24,236 nt of DNA from UBA4292 sp964648695 (GTDB lineage Bacteria; Bacillota; Clostridia; Lachnospirales; Lachnospiraceae), in the NCBI GenBank assembly GCA_964648695.1, contig CAZYLH010000019.1, forward strand, positions 1-24,236, written 5' to 3'. The notes below the pieces were generated by a model that did no database searches, was not told the origin of the DNA, and saw only the letters and a list, made by a program, of their open reading frames with translations. Made by a program: the position numbers and the translations under genes. Positions 17,108-24,144 of this stretch are shown here, piece by piece. How positions within the stretch are numbered: the stretch's first letter is position 1; the number at the start of each line of letters is the position of its first letter.

Positions 17108-18070
17108 ATGTTAAATGCTGGCGATTTTAGTAAGAAACAGATTATTTTTCTCTTAAGCAATATGGGGGATAAACTATCATTTTTAAATGACAATATCGTG
17201 ATAAGGGATAAAGAAGGAAAAATCAGACATCAATCCACGTGTTATCGCTTGTTTATGGTTTGTGTTGTTGGGAATATATCGATTACCAGTGGCCTGATCC
17301 AGCGCAGCAAAAAGTTTGGCTTTACCATCTGCCTGATGAGTACAACCTTCAGGGTCTATGAGCTGATAGGGGCAAAAATGGAAGGAAACACCTTGCTTAG
17401 GACTCATCAATATGAGTACAAGGAAAATGATATCGGGAGGTTGATTGAGCAGAATAAGATCATTAATCAGGCTGCGGCGTTGAAAAAAATAAGAGCGAGA
17501 AATGAATATGTCAAAGAGGGAATTGACCTGCTGATGGATTTGGGCGGCAAATTAGATGCACCCATGGAGTACTTGTCAATAATGGGGATTGAAGGCAGCG
17601 CGTCTAAGGTGTATTTTCCGCGAATGTTTGATCAAGTAAAGTGGAATGGGCGAAAACCGAGAATAAAGAATGATTATGTGAATGCCACACTTGATATTGG
17701 GTACACTATGCTGTTTAACATCGTAGATGCAATACTCCAGGTGTACGGATTTGATACATACTATGGAGTTTTTCATAGATGCTTCTACATGAGGAAATCT
17801 TTGGTGTGTGATATTATGGAGCCCATGCGCCCCATAGTGGATATGACTGTTCGCAAGGCGATAAATCTGGGACAGTGCAAGGAGGCGGATTTCGAGCAAA
17901 TAAACAGCAAATGGACTCTGAAATATAAGAGCAATTCCGAATATGTACAATTCCTGATGCAGGGCCTGCTGAAATATAAGGATGATATATTCTTGTATAT
18001 TCAAAACTATTACAGATTTTTTATGAAGAGAAAAAGTGCGGAGCAACTGCCGGTTTTTAGATTGCACTAG
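17108..18070 (+). CDS. cas1: CRISPR integrase Cas1
   Basis: Cas1 is the metal-dependent integrase that, with Cas2, inserts new spacers at the leader end of the array. The protein is 320 residues. The metal-binding residues are in place: E162 (in SIMGIEGSASKVYF), H223 (in YGVFHRCFYMRKSL) and D235 (in SLVCDIMEPMRPIVD), with E238 beside it. ATG 17108 is 12 bases after the cas4 stop and has GAGG upstream. It is a separate polypeptide, not fused to Cas4 or a reverse transcriptase. Confidence 0.97.
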   Translation: MLNAGDFSKKQIIFLLSNMGDKLSFLNDNIVIRDKEGKIRHQSTCYRLFMVCVVGNISITSGLIQRSKKFGFTICLMSTTFRVYELIGAKMEGNTLLRTHQYEYKENDIGRLIEQNKIINQAAALKKIRARNEYVKEGIDLLMDLGGKLDAPMEYLSIMGIEGSASKVYFPRMFDQVKWNGRKPRIKNDYVNATLDIGYTMLFNIVDAILQVYGFDTYYGVFHRCFYMRKSLVCDIMEPMRPIVDMTVRKAINLGQCKEADFEQINSKWTLKYKSNSEYVQFLMQGLLKYKDDIFLYIQNYYRFFMKRKSAEQLPVFRLH

Positions 18071-18082
18071 CGAGGATGAAGG

Positions 18083-18358
18083 ATGATAATAGTGAGTTAT
18101 GATATAGCGGATGATAAGCTCAGAACCAAATTTTCAAAATACCTGTCAAAATTTGGCCATAGAATTCAGTACTCGGTTTTTGAGATTGACAACAGTCCTC
18201 GTATAGTTGATAATATAGTTAATGATCTGCGCAGCAGGTATGAAAAAAGTTTTTCGCAGTCAGACAGCGTGGTGATTTTCAAGCTGTCATCAAGTTGCGA
18301 GGTGCTTCGATTTGGATACGCTAAAAATGAGGAGAAGAATTTTTTCATAATCACATGA
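18083..18358 (+). CDS. cas2: CRISPR adaptation protein Cas2
   Basis: Cas2 forms the central dimer of the Cas1-Cas2 integration complex. The product is 91 residues with the ferredoxin-like fold start MIIVSYDIADDKLR, the conserved aspartate at position 7, and the QYSVFEI second strand typical of the family. It begins 12 bases after cas1; the Shine-Dalgarno is in GAGGATGAAGG. It is followed directly by the CRISPR leader. Confidence 0.95.
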   Translation: MIIVSYDIADDKLRTKFSKYLSKFGHRIQYSVFEIDNSPRIVDNIVNDLRSRYEKSFSQSDSVVIFKLSSSCEVLRFGYAKNEEKNFFIIT

Positions 18359-18488
18359 GAGAATGCAAACCCTCATCTTAATGTAGAATACTCTATGGTT
18401 ATTTGCTGGGAAATGGACAATATGAACAAAAAAATGATAAATAAAGATGGTTATTCGCGAGATTTTTGTGCACTGTGCCGAGGTTGCA
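18359..18488 (+). promoter_or_regulatory. CRISPR leader
   Basis: This is a 130-base AT-rich non-coding stretch between cas2 and repeat 1. Orientation is supported because the degenerate repeats are at the far end of the array. A candidate promoter is TGGACA (18414-18419) with GATAAA (18436-18441), 16 apart, giving a start near 18448. Two inverted copies of the 5' part of the repeat are present: ATGGTTATTTGC at 18395-18406 (exact) and ATGGTTATTCGC at 18447-18458 (one change). Confidence 0.75.
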
Positions 18489-19348
18489 GGCAAATAACCA
18501 TCGAGAATTTCTACTAGTGTAGATTACGCTACCGCCTTAGCTTTTAAAAAGAAGGCAAATAACCATCGAGAATTTCTACTAGTGTAGATTCTTTTAACGG
18601 TTTCGCCTACATCAAAAGGCAAATAACCATCGAGAATTTCTACTAGTGTAGATGTATTAGGAACACCTGAAAACGTCATTGGCAAATAACCATCGAGAAT
18701 TTCTACTAGTGTAGATTCGATCCGCTTTAGGACTGCCACGCAGGGCAAATAACCATCGAGAATTTCTACTAGTGTAGATTGAGCAGGAACAGGGTTAAAA
18801 CGTGGGGGGGCAAATAACCATCGAGAATTTCTACTAGTGTAGATATTTAATCATCACCTTCTCCTTTACTTCGGCAAATAACCATCGAGAATTTCTACTA
18901 GTGTAGATCCGAGATGTCCGCAGCGTTAGCCACGTGGCAAATAACCATCGAGAATTTCTACTAGTGTAGATTCGCTATCTGTTGATATGAAACGCTTAGG
19001 CAAATAACCATCGAGAATTTCTACTAGTGTAGATCTCTGTAGACAATGATACCCACAAGCAGGCAAATAACCATCGAGAATTTCTACTAGTGTAGATGTT
19101 TTCGGGAAAAAAGGTTCTGGTAAAGGCAAATAACCATCGAGAATTTCTACTAGTGTAGATCCTACCGCCAATATGTTAAGCGGCAAGGCAAATAACCATC
19201 GAGAATTTCTACTAGTGTAGATCAAAACGGTGATGCGCCTTAAACGCTGGCAAATAACCATTGAGAATTTCTACTAGTGTAGATCGACGATGGTAGGAAC
19301 GGGGCAATTCAGGGCAAATAACCATCGAAAATTTCTACTAATGTAGAT
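18489..19348 (+). CRISPR. Type V-A CRISPR array, 14 repeats and 13 spacers
   Basis: The repeat is 36 bases, begins GGCAAATAACCA and ends AATTTCTACTAGTGTAGAT, the Cas12a handle with TCTAC/GTAGA stem and TAGT loop. Repeats begin at 18489, 18554, 18618, 18681, 18744, 18809, 18873, 18936, 18999, 19062, 19125, 19187, 19249 and 19313. Spacers are 26-29 bases and all different. Repeat 13 has one change (C to T in CATCGAG) and repeat 14 has two, marking the old, leader-distal end. Transcription is on the plus strand, from cas2 outward. I saw no spacer matching elsewhere in the window by eye; targets need a database search. Confidence 0.99.
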
Positions 19349-19354
19349 TATAAT
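19325..19354 (+). promoter_or_regulatory. Possible promoter overlapping the last repeat
   Basis: A perfect TATAAT lies at 19349-19354, directly after repeat 14. The best -35 (TCGAAA, 19325-19330, 18-base spacing) is inside the repeat. A further GTAGAT remnant follows at 19356-19361. It could drive the DUF3737 gene. Confidence 0.4.
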
Positions 19355-19388
19355 TGTAGATTTTAGATATAGAAACGGAGGAGTGTAT

Positions 19389-20255
19389 ATGCAGGAAAAA
19401 AATGAGATCAGGCAGCAGGTGCTGACAGGGGAGAGATCTCTTTTCCAGGGCAAAGATCTGCAAATTTATGATACAATTTTTGAGGACGGGGAATCCCCGC
19501 TAAAGGAAAGCCGTAATATTGAGCTTTGCGGGTGCATGTTTAGGTGGAAATATCCGCTGTGGTATGCCGAGAATATTAAGGCAAAGAACTGCACATGGTT
19601 TGAAATGGGCAGGGCGGGCGTCTGGTATACAAAAAATATTCAGGTAGAGGATTGCGCGATAGAAGCCCCGAAGAACTTTCGGCGCTGCGATAACGTATCG
19701 CTTCGGAATGTGAGCTTTCCAAATGCAGCGGAGACGCTTTGGCATTGTAAAAATGTGCATATGGAGCGAGTCGTGGCAAAGGGGGATTATTTTGCCATGA
19801 ACAGTGAGGATATGGATGTTTGTGATTTGACCCTTTATGGAAATTACTCCTTTGACGGGGCTAAAAATGTGGAGATAAGAAACTCCAGGCTGTTATCAAA
19901 GGATGCTTTCTGGAATAGTGAAAATGTCACGGTCTATGATTCGTTTATCTCCGGCGAATATCTGGGGTGGAATGCAAAGAATTTGACGTTTGTAAACTGC
20001 ACCATAGAAAGCCTGCAGGGGATGTGCTATATCTCAAATCTTGTGATGAAAAACTGTACCCTTATAAACACCACGCTGGCCTTTGAGTATTCCACTGTGG
20101 ATGTGGAAATTAACGGAAAGGTTGACAGCATTATCAATCCATCCGCAGGCATCATTCGGGCGGGTCAGATAGGCGAATTGATTTTGGATAAGGACAAGGT
20201 GGATCCTGAAAAGACAAAGATTATATGTAGTACTGATGACAAGGAGGCAATATGA
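19389..20255 (+). CDS. DUF3737 family protein, predicted right-handed beta-helix
   Basis: The 288-residue protein resembles the DUF3737 family, whose function is unknown. It consists of successive short strands of the form N-x-x-x-x-x-C/S, such as NIELCGCMF, NIKAKNCTWFEMG, NIQVEDCAIEAP, NVSLRNVSFPNA, NVEIRNSRLLSKDAFWNSENVTVYDS and NLTFVNCTIESLQGMCYISNLVMKNC. This is the pattern of a right-handed parallel beta-helix. No signal peptide or catalytic motif is evident. ATG 19389 has GGAGGAG at 19377-19383; a GTG at 19383 would overlap that site. The stop overlaps the start of the next gene (ATGA-type), so the two are translationally coupled. It lies beside the CRISPR array but is not a known cas gene. 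Confidence 0.85.
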   Translation: MQEKNEIRQQVLTGERSLFQGKDLQIYDTIFEDGESPLKESRNIELCGCMFRWKYPLWYAENIKAKNCTWFEMGRAGVWYTKNIQVEDCAIEAPKNFRRCDNVSLRNVSFPNAAETLWHCKNVHMERVVAKGDYFAMNSEDMDVCDLTLYGNYSFDGAKNVEIRNSRLLSKDAFWNSENVTVYDSFISGEYLGWNAKNLTFVNCTIESLQGMCYISNLVMKNCTLINTTLAFEYSTVDVEINGKVDSIINPSAGIIRAGQIGELILDKDKVDPEKTKIICSTDDKEAI

Positions 20256-21445
20256 TGGAAGAGTGCGAGAATAGGCATTTTGATTTTGACAAGATAGTGG
20301 ACAGAAAAAACACATCCTCTCTAAAGTGGGATGTAAAAGAAAATGAGCTACCAATGTGGGTGGCGGATATGGATTTTGAGACCGCGCCGGAAATTCAGGA
20401 CGCCATTTTAAGCCGTGCCTCCCATGGTATTTACGGATATACGATGCTGTCGGACGACTGGTATCACGCTTATATCGATTGGTGGAAAAACCGCCATGGA
20501 CTTCTAATAGAAAAGGACTGGCTGATTTTCTGTACCGGCATAATTCCTGCCATCTCAAGCATGGTGAGGAAGCTGACGACTCCTGCGGAAAAAGTGGTTT
20601 TGATGACGCCGGTCTACAATCATTTCTTTAGCTCAGTAAAAAACAATGGCTGTCAGGTGGTGGAATGCCCATTGGATTATGACGGGTCAGTTTACAAGAT
20701 TGACTTTGAGGCGCTTGAGAAGGCTCTTTCAGATCCTCAGGTGGAGCTTTTTATTCTGTGCAATCCCCACAATCCAACTGGAAATATATGGGACAGGGCG
20801 ATGTTAGAGCGCATCGGAAAGCTGTGCAAAAAACACGGTGTGACAGTGATTGCGGATGAGATACACTGCGATTTGACAATGCCGGGAAAGGATTATATTC
20901 CCTTTGCCTCTGTTTCTGAAGAGTGCCGGGATAACAGCATAACTTGCATTGCCCCAACAAAGACCTTTAACTTGGCAGGCCTTCAGACCGCGGCGGTCTG
21001 TGTCCCGAATCCCAGGCTACGCCATAAGGTCTGGAGAGCGCTTAATACAGACGAGGTGGCAGAGCCGAATGTATTTGCCGCAGAGGCGGTGGTGGCGGCA
21101 TTTTCAAAGGGAGGGCCATGGCTTGATGCGCTCCGGGACTACCTCTTTGAAAACAGGAGAATCGCGGAGGAGTATCTGGAAAAAAATGTTCCTCAGCTGC
21201 ACGCGGTAAAATCAGAGGCAACGTATCTTATCTGGGTTGACTGCAGTAATATAGCGGCTGATGCATCACAGCTGTGTGATTTTATAAGAGAACGGACGGG
21301 ATTATATGTGTCAGAGGGAAGTCAGTTCGGAAAAGCCGGCAAAAGCTTCTTTAGGATGAATCTCGCATACCCTAGATCGGTTTTGCAAAAGGGCTTAGAG
21401 CTCTTAAGACAGGGCGTGCTGCAGTATGAGAGCTGTAACCGTTAA
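20252..21445 (+). CDS. patB: MalY/PatB-family PLP aminotransferase (putative cystathionine beta-lyase)
   Basis: This is a fold-type I PLP enzyme of about 397 residues. MalY/PatB proteins cleave C-S bonds of cystathionine and cysteine conjugates. The PLP-lysine motif is CIAPTKTFNLAGLQ with K237. The family N-terminus DKIVDRKNTSSLKWDV and PMWVADMDFETAPEIQDAI are present, as are the NPHNPTGNIWDRAML loop and VIADEIHCDLTMPG. The C-terminal GSQFGKAGKSFFRMNLAYPRS carries the arginine that binds the substrate carboxylate. The Shine-Dalgarno is AAGGAGG at 20241-20247; two consecutive ATG codons (20252, 20255) are possible starts. It overlaps the DUF3737 stop by 4 bases. The role in methionine metabolism is inferred from the family. 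Confidence 0.92.
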   Translation: MMEECENRHFDFDKIVDRKNTSSLKWDVKENELPMWVADMDFETAPEIQDAILSRASHGIYGYTMLSDDWYHAYIDWWKNRHGLLIEKDWLIFCTGIIPAISSMVRKLTTPAEKVVLMTPVYNHFFSSVKNNGCQVVECPLDYDGSVYKIDFEALEKALSDPQVELFILCNPHNPTGNIWDRAMLERIGKLCKKHGVTVIADEIHCDLTMPGKDYIPFASVSEECRDNSITCIAPTKTFNLAGLQTAAVCVPNPRLRHKVWRALNTDEVAEPNVFAAEAVVAAFSKGGPWLDALRDYLFENRRIAEEYLEKNVPQLHAVKSEATYLIWVDCSNIAADASQLCDFIRERTGLYVSEGSQFGKAGKSFFRMNLAYPRSVLQKGLELLRQGVLQYESCNR

Positions 21446-21485
21446 AAACAGGATGTAATCCTGCGATATGCGAATATTGGGCAGG

Positions 21486-21556
21486 GCCTAAGGGAGCACG
21501 AAGTGCGGAGCAATCCGTAGGCATTGCAGACTAAGGGCTTTTGACCCCGATATCAT
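21486..21556 (+). repeat. Intergenic hairpin plus dispersed repeat motif, copy 1
   Basis: GCCTA/TAGGC (21486-21490 and 21518-21522) encloses a GCAC-GAA-GTGC hairpin. It is followed by a 26-base motif starting CTAAGGGCTTTTGACCCC (21531-21548) and ending ATCAT at 21556. A near copy of the 26-base motif is at 24119-24144. Confidence 0.45.
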
Positions 21557-21589
21557 ATAATGAAAAAATAATTATGGGAGGGAAATATT

Positions 21590-22756
21590 ATGCTAGGAAA
21601 TTTTTCGTATTCAAATCCAACAAAGCTCTATTTTGGAGATGACTCGCTCGCGTTTTTAAATGATGAGCTTGCAAAGGTAGGAAAAACCGTTCAGTTGATC
21701 TACGGTGGTGGATCAATCAAGAAAAACGGGATCTATGATCAGGTTATGGAGATCCTAAAGGCCAATGGCAAACGCGTTGTCGAGGATGGCGGCGTTATGC
21801 CAAACCCCACGGTCGAAAAGCTTCGTGAAGGAGTTTCGATTGCCAGAGAAAATAATGTGGATTTCTTGCTGGCGGTAGGCGGCGGTTCCTGCTGTGATTA
21901 TGCCAAGGCAGTTTCTGTATCTGTTCACTGTGATGAGGACCCCTGGGAGAAGTACTATCTGCGTTTTGAGGAGCCGGATTGCGAGATTGTCCCTGTTGGA
22001 TGCGTGCTCACCATGGCAGGGACCGGAAGCGAGATGAACGGCGGCGCGGTTATAACTAATCACGAGCAGAAGCTGAAAATCGGACATGTATTTGGGGATA
22101 ATGTAATGCCAAAGTTCTCAATTTTAAACCCCAAATTCACATTTTCTCTGCCTAAGCGTCAGATGGTGGCAGGTATTTATGATATTTTCAGCCATATCTG
22201 TGAGCAGTACTTCTCGGGAACTGATGACAACACCAGCGATTATATCAGCGAGGCTTTGATGAAGTCGGTGATTTATAGTTCTAGAATAGCCATTGAAAAT
22301 CCGGAAGACTATGAGGCGAGGTCAAACATCATGTGGACCGCAACCTGGGCGCTTAACACCCTCATCGCAAAAGGAAAGAGCACGGACTGGATGGTTCATA
22401 TGTTGGGACAGGCAGTTGGCGCATACACGGATGCAACGCACGGCATGACCCTTTCCGCGGTGTCATTGCTATATTATCGCTATATCATGCCCTATGGATT
22501 AAAAAAGTTTTGCCGCTTTGCTGTGAATGTCTGGAATGTGGATGCCAACGGAAAATCAGATGAACAAGTTGCAGAAGAAGGACTTTTACGCATGGAGAGC
22601 TGGATGAAGGAGCTTGGACTTGCGATGAACATAACTGAGCTAGGTGTTACAGAAGAGATGCTTAGCGGCATCGCAGATGCAACATTGATTTTGGAAGGCG
22701 GATATAAGGTGCTGACACATGATGAGGTGCTTGAGGTTTTAAAGGCTTGCAGATAG
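21590..22756 (+). CDS. Iron-containing alcohol dehydrogenase (butanol dehydrogenase / YqhD type)
   Basis: This is a 388-residue group III metal-dependent alcohol dehydrogenase, likely NAD(P)H-dependent reduction of aldehydes such as butyraldehyde. The nucleotide-binding GGGS is at residues 97-100, followed by the TMAGTGSEMNGGAVI signature. The metal ligands are D198, H202 (YDIFSHICEQY), H270 (DWMVHMLGQAVG) and H284 (DATHGMTL), matching the D/H/H/H set of the family. The Shine-Dalgarno GGGAGGG is 8 bases upstream. A TATAAT at 21556-21561 lacks a good -35. The substrate is not determinable. Confidence 0.95.
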   Translation: MLGNFSYSNPTKLYFGDDSLAFLNDELAKVGKTVQLIYGGGSIKKNGIYDQVMEILKANGKRVVEDGGVMPNPTVEKLREGVSIARENNVDFLLAVGGGSCCDYAKAVSVSVHCDEDPWEKYYLRFEEPDCEIVPVGCVLTMAGTGSEMNGGAVITNHEQKLKIGHVFGDNVMPKFSILNPKFTFSLPKRQMVAGIYDIFSHICEQYFSGTDDNTSDYISEALMKSVIYSSRIAIENPEDYEARSNIMWTATWALNTLIAKGKSTDWMVHMLGQAVGAYTDATHGMTLSAVSLLYYRYIMPYGLKKFCRFAVNVWNVDANGKSDEQVAEEGLLRMESWMKELGLAMNITELGVTEEMLSGIADATLILEGGYKVLTHDEVLEVLKACR

Positions 22757-22910
22757 GAGGAATATGTGTGCTTTTTCATAGACGCTGATCTTAGGCTTAC
22801 AGTGCGCATAAAGCACTCGCCGCCCGTGTCCCAACGCAAAAAGCTCTTCACTTTCGCAAGTGATTGTGTTTAATAGCATTGTCATTATAATTTTCTACTT
22901 GAAATTGAGC
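22757..22910. other. Region after the alcohol dehydrogenase
   Basis: No gene seen. A TCACTT-TCGC-AAGTGA hairpin (22848-22863) followed by TTGTGTTT is a weak terminator candidate for the plus strand. Confidence 0.4.
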
Positions 22911-22945
22911 ATAAAAATACCACCGGTCACATCGACTGGTGGTAT
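22911..22945 (-). terminator. Intrinsic terminator of the minus-strand RNA
   Basis: A 12-bp stem with one G-U pair (22934-22945 with 22917-22928) and a 5-base loop is followed, on the minus strand only, by TTTT (22916-22913). Confidence 0.75.
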
Positions 22946-23112
22946 AAAACGTTTTATTTTGTGGCAAAGGAAAAGGAACCATGTTTCCATAGCTCCTTTG
23001 TTTAAGATGGGCTTTGGCGGGCGTGGAATTCCCCCGCATCTCTCGGAAACCCTGTCGTGCCATCGGCGTGTAGTCGCCACGAAATTTACTACCTCAAAGC
23101 CCCTCTCATCCT
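22911..23112 (-). ncRNA. Structured non-coding RNA candidate (family not certain)
   Basis: A transcript of about 200 bases is predicted from a near-consensus promoter to an intrinsic terminator. It folds with a closing stem (GGGCTTTG, 23102-23095, with CAAAGCCC, 23016-23009). Inside are a GGCG-CGCC hairpin (23065-23068/23075-23078) whose loop can pair with 23088-23092 (ACTAC/GTAGT, a pseudoknot), and a GCGGG-CCCGC hairpin (23017-23021/23033-23037). Downstream is a CAAAGGA/TCCTTTG stem (23000-22994 with 22971-22965). Size and layout recall the raiA RNA of anaerobic Firmicutes, but I cannot confirm that from memory of its consensus. Confidence 0.6.
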
Positions 23113-23118
23113 AACCAA

Positions 23119-23147
23119 AATATAGCAGAATTATTTCCGCTTGTAAA
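23119..23147 (-). promoter_or_regulatory. Promoter of the minus-strand RNA
   Basis: On the minus strand TTTACA (plus 23142-23147) and TATATT (plus 23119-23124) are 17 bases apart, each one base from consensus. The start of transcription is expected near 23112. Confidence 0.75.
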
Positions 23148-23479
23148 GAGTCTATTTATGTACTCATAATTTCTCCAACTGCTTTTGCTGATTTCCCAAG
23201 CTGAAATGACGGAATTCTTAAACGTTGGATCATGATTAAATTACTAAAATTTATGTTTAATACGCCCCGAAAAATAAACGTACCCGCAAGCAAAAAAAAG
23301 AACCGGGTGGCATGCGTAACTTTTGTAACTCCGGCAAACCGGACATGAAGTGAATTACTCCAAGTATCTAAAGTATCTCATAAAAGGTGGGAAGTTGCTA
23401 GCCGGGTGATCATAAAGCGCTTACAAAATTTTTTCTAAAAGTGCTTTTGCCTGACTTAGTGTTAGAGGGTTTTTTTGTT
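23148..23479. other. Unassigned intergenic region
   Basis: There are 332 bases without a recognisable gene. They contain a TCCGG-CAAA-CCGGA hairpin (about 23330-23345), two CCGGGTG copies (about 23305 and 23403), and an AAAGCGCTT/AAGTGCTTT inverted repeat (about 23414-23447). A T-run at about 23471 precedes the toxin stop on the other strand. No known riboswitch was recognised. Confidence 0.4.
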
Positions 23480-23752
23480 TTAATCTTTATATACTTCCCG
23501 TCTATGTCCTACGGACAAAGCGAGGATGATTAATTTATGATCGTCTATCAGGCAGATTAGGCGGTAATCGCCTATGCGGTATAGCCATTGACCGCTTCGG
23601 TTCGTCGTCAGTCCCTTTCCGTGCTGCCGAGGATCCTCCGTCCCCTCAAGGTTTTTGTATATCCATCCACGAATGATCTTTTGCGTATATTTATCCAACT
23701 TTTTGAACTCCCGCTGGAACCGGATAGACAACTCGACCTCATACTTCATCAT
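23480..23752 (-). CDS. RelE/ParE-superfamily toxin (YafQ/RelE-like)
   Basis: The 90-residue protein is a predicted type II toxin, an mRNA interferase of the RelE fold. It has the family N-terminus YEVELSIRFQREFKKLDK and the long helix segment. The C-terminal WLYRIGDYRLICLIDDHKLIILALSVGHRREVYKD has the GDYRLI core and the final HRREVY typical of RelE. Two ATG codons begin the frame (23752, 23749). It overlaps the 3' end of the antitoxin gene by 14 bases, the usual coupled arrangement. Confidence 0.9.
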   Translation of the reverse strand: MMKYEVELSIRFQREFKKLDKYTQKIIRGWIYKNLEGTEDPRQHGKGLTTNRSGQWLYRIGDYRLICLIDDHKLIILALSVGHRREVYKD

Positions 23753-23966
23753 CCAATTCCCTCCAGAAATCAGCTGCGGGAGTAGACTTGCGCCCGCTAT
23801 TCAGATACTCCTGATAGGCTTCCTCTGCGATAGCAACATCATATTCATCCTCTATGCGCTCAAACAGTGCCCGCTTGAACGCTTCCCCCAGTGATAAAGA
23901 ATGAATTTTTGCATAGCTCTCAGCAAGAGCCTTTTCCTCCTTTGTCAGCCTAATAGAAAATGCCAT
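23739..23966 (-). CDS. RelB-like antitoxin (ribbon-helix-helix, DUF6290 type)
   Basis: The 75-residue protein has an N-terminal ribbon-helix-helix segment (MAFSIRLTKEEKALAESYAKIHSLSLGEAFKRALFERIEDE), expected to bind DNA. It is followed by an acidic C-terminal tail that would neutralise the toxin encoded next. The frame extends upstream to 24026, but the start chosen is 23966 because the promoter's -10 box and operator lie within that extension and GGGG precedes 23966. The antitoxin gene comes first, then the toxin, as usual for RelBE pairs. Confidence 0.88.
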   Translation of the reverse strand: MAFSIRLTKEEKALAESYAKIHSLSLGEAFKRALFERIEDEYDVAIAEEAYQEYLNSGRKSTPAADFWRELDDEV

Positions 23967-23987
23967 AGCTTTAAACCCCTTTCTTGT

Positions 23988-24026
23988 TGCGTAGTACATT
24001 ATACTACGCATTCCGCACGCTGTCAA
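23988..24026 (-). promoter_or_regulatory. Consensus promoter with overlapping palindromic operator of the toxin-antitoxin operon
   Basis: On the minus strand TTGACA (plus 24021-24026) and TATAAT (plus 23998-24003) are both perfect and 17 bases apart. A palindrome with 9-base arms TGCGTAGTA/TACTACGCA (23988-24010) covers the -10 and start site. It is the likely site for autorepression by the antitoxin or the complex. Confidence 0.88.
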
Positions 24027-24118
24027 TTAGTTCTTATAGGACCGTGGTTCTTGCACTTATGTAATGATGTTTGCTGGTGGGGATTTGTTTTAAATGACAT
24101 AGAGACTATTTTAAGGTG

Positions 24119-24144
24119 CTAAGGGGCTTTTGCCCCAACGTCAT
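24119..24144 (+). repeat. Dispersed repeat motif, copy 2
   Basis: The copy begins CTAAGGGGCTTTTGCCCC (24119-24136) and ends at TCAT. It matches 21531-21556 with one inserted G, one missing A and a few substitutions. GGGG/CCCC forms a small hairpin without a T-run. The remaining bases to 24236 hold no recognisable gene. Confidence 0.4.

Noticed and set aside
18926..19261. 111-codon minus-strand open frame with a repeated STLVEILDGYLP peptide (and a similar one at 18524-18748)
   Set aside because: It is the translation of the CRISPR repeats on the other strand, not a protein gene.
22848..23114. Open frames on both strands (71 and 84 codons) over the structured RNA
   Set aside because: No recognisable protein features; promoter, helices and terminator fit an RNA better.
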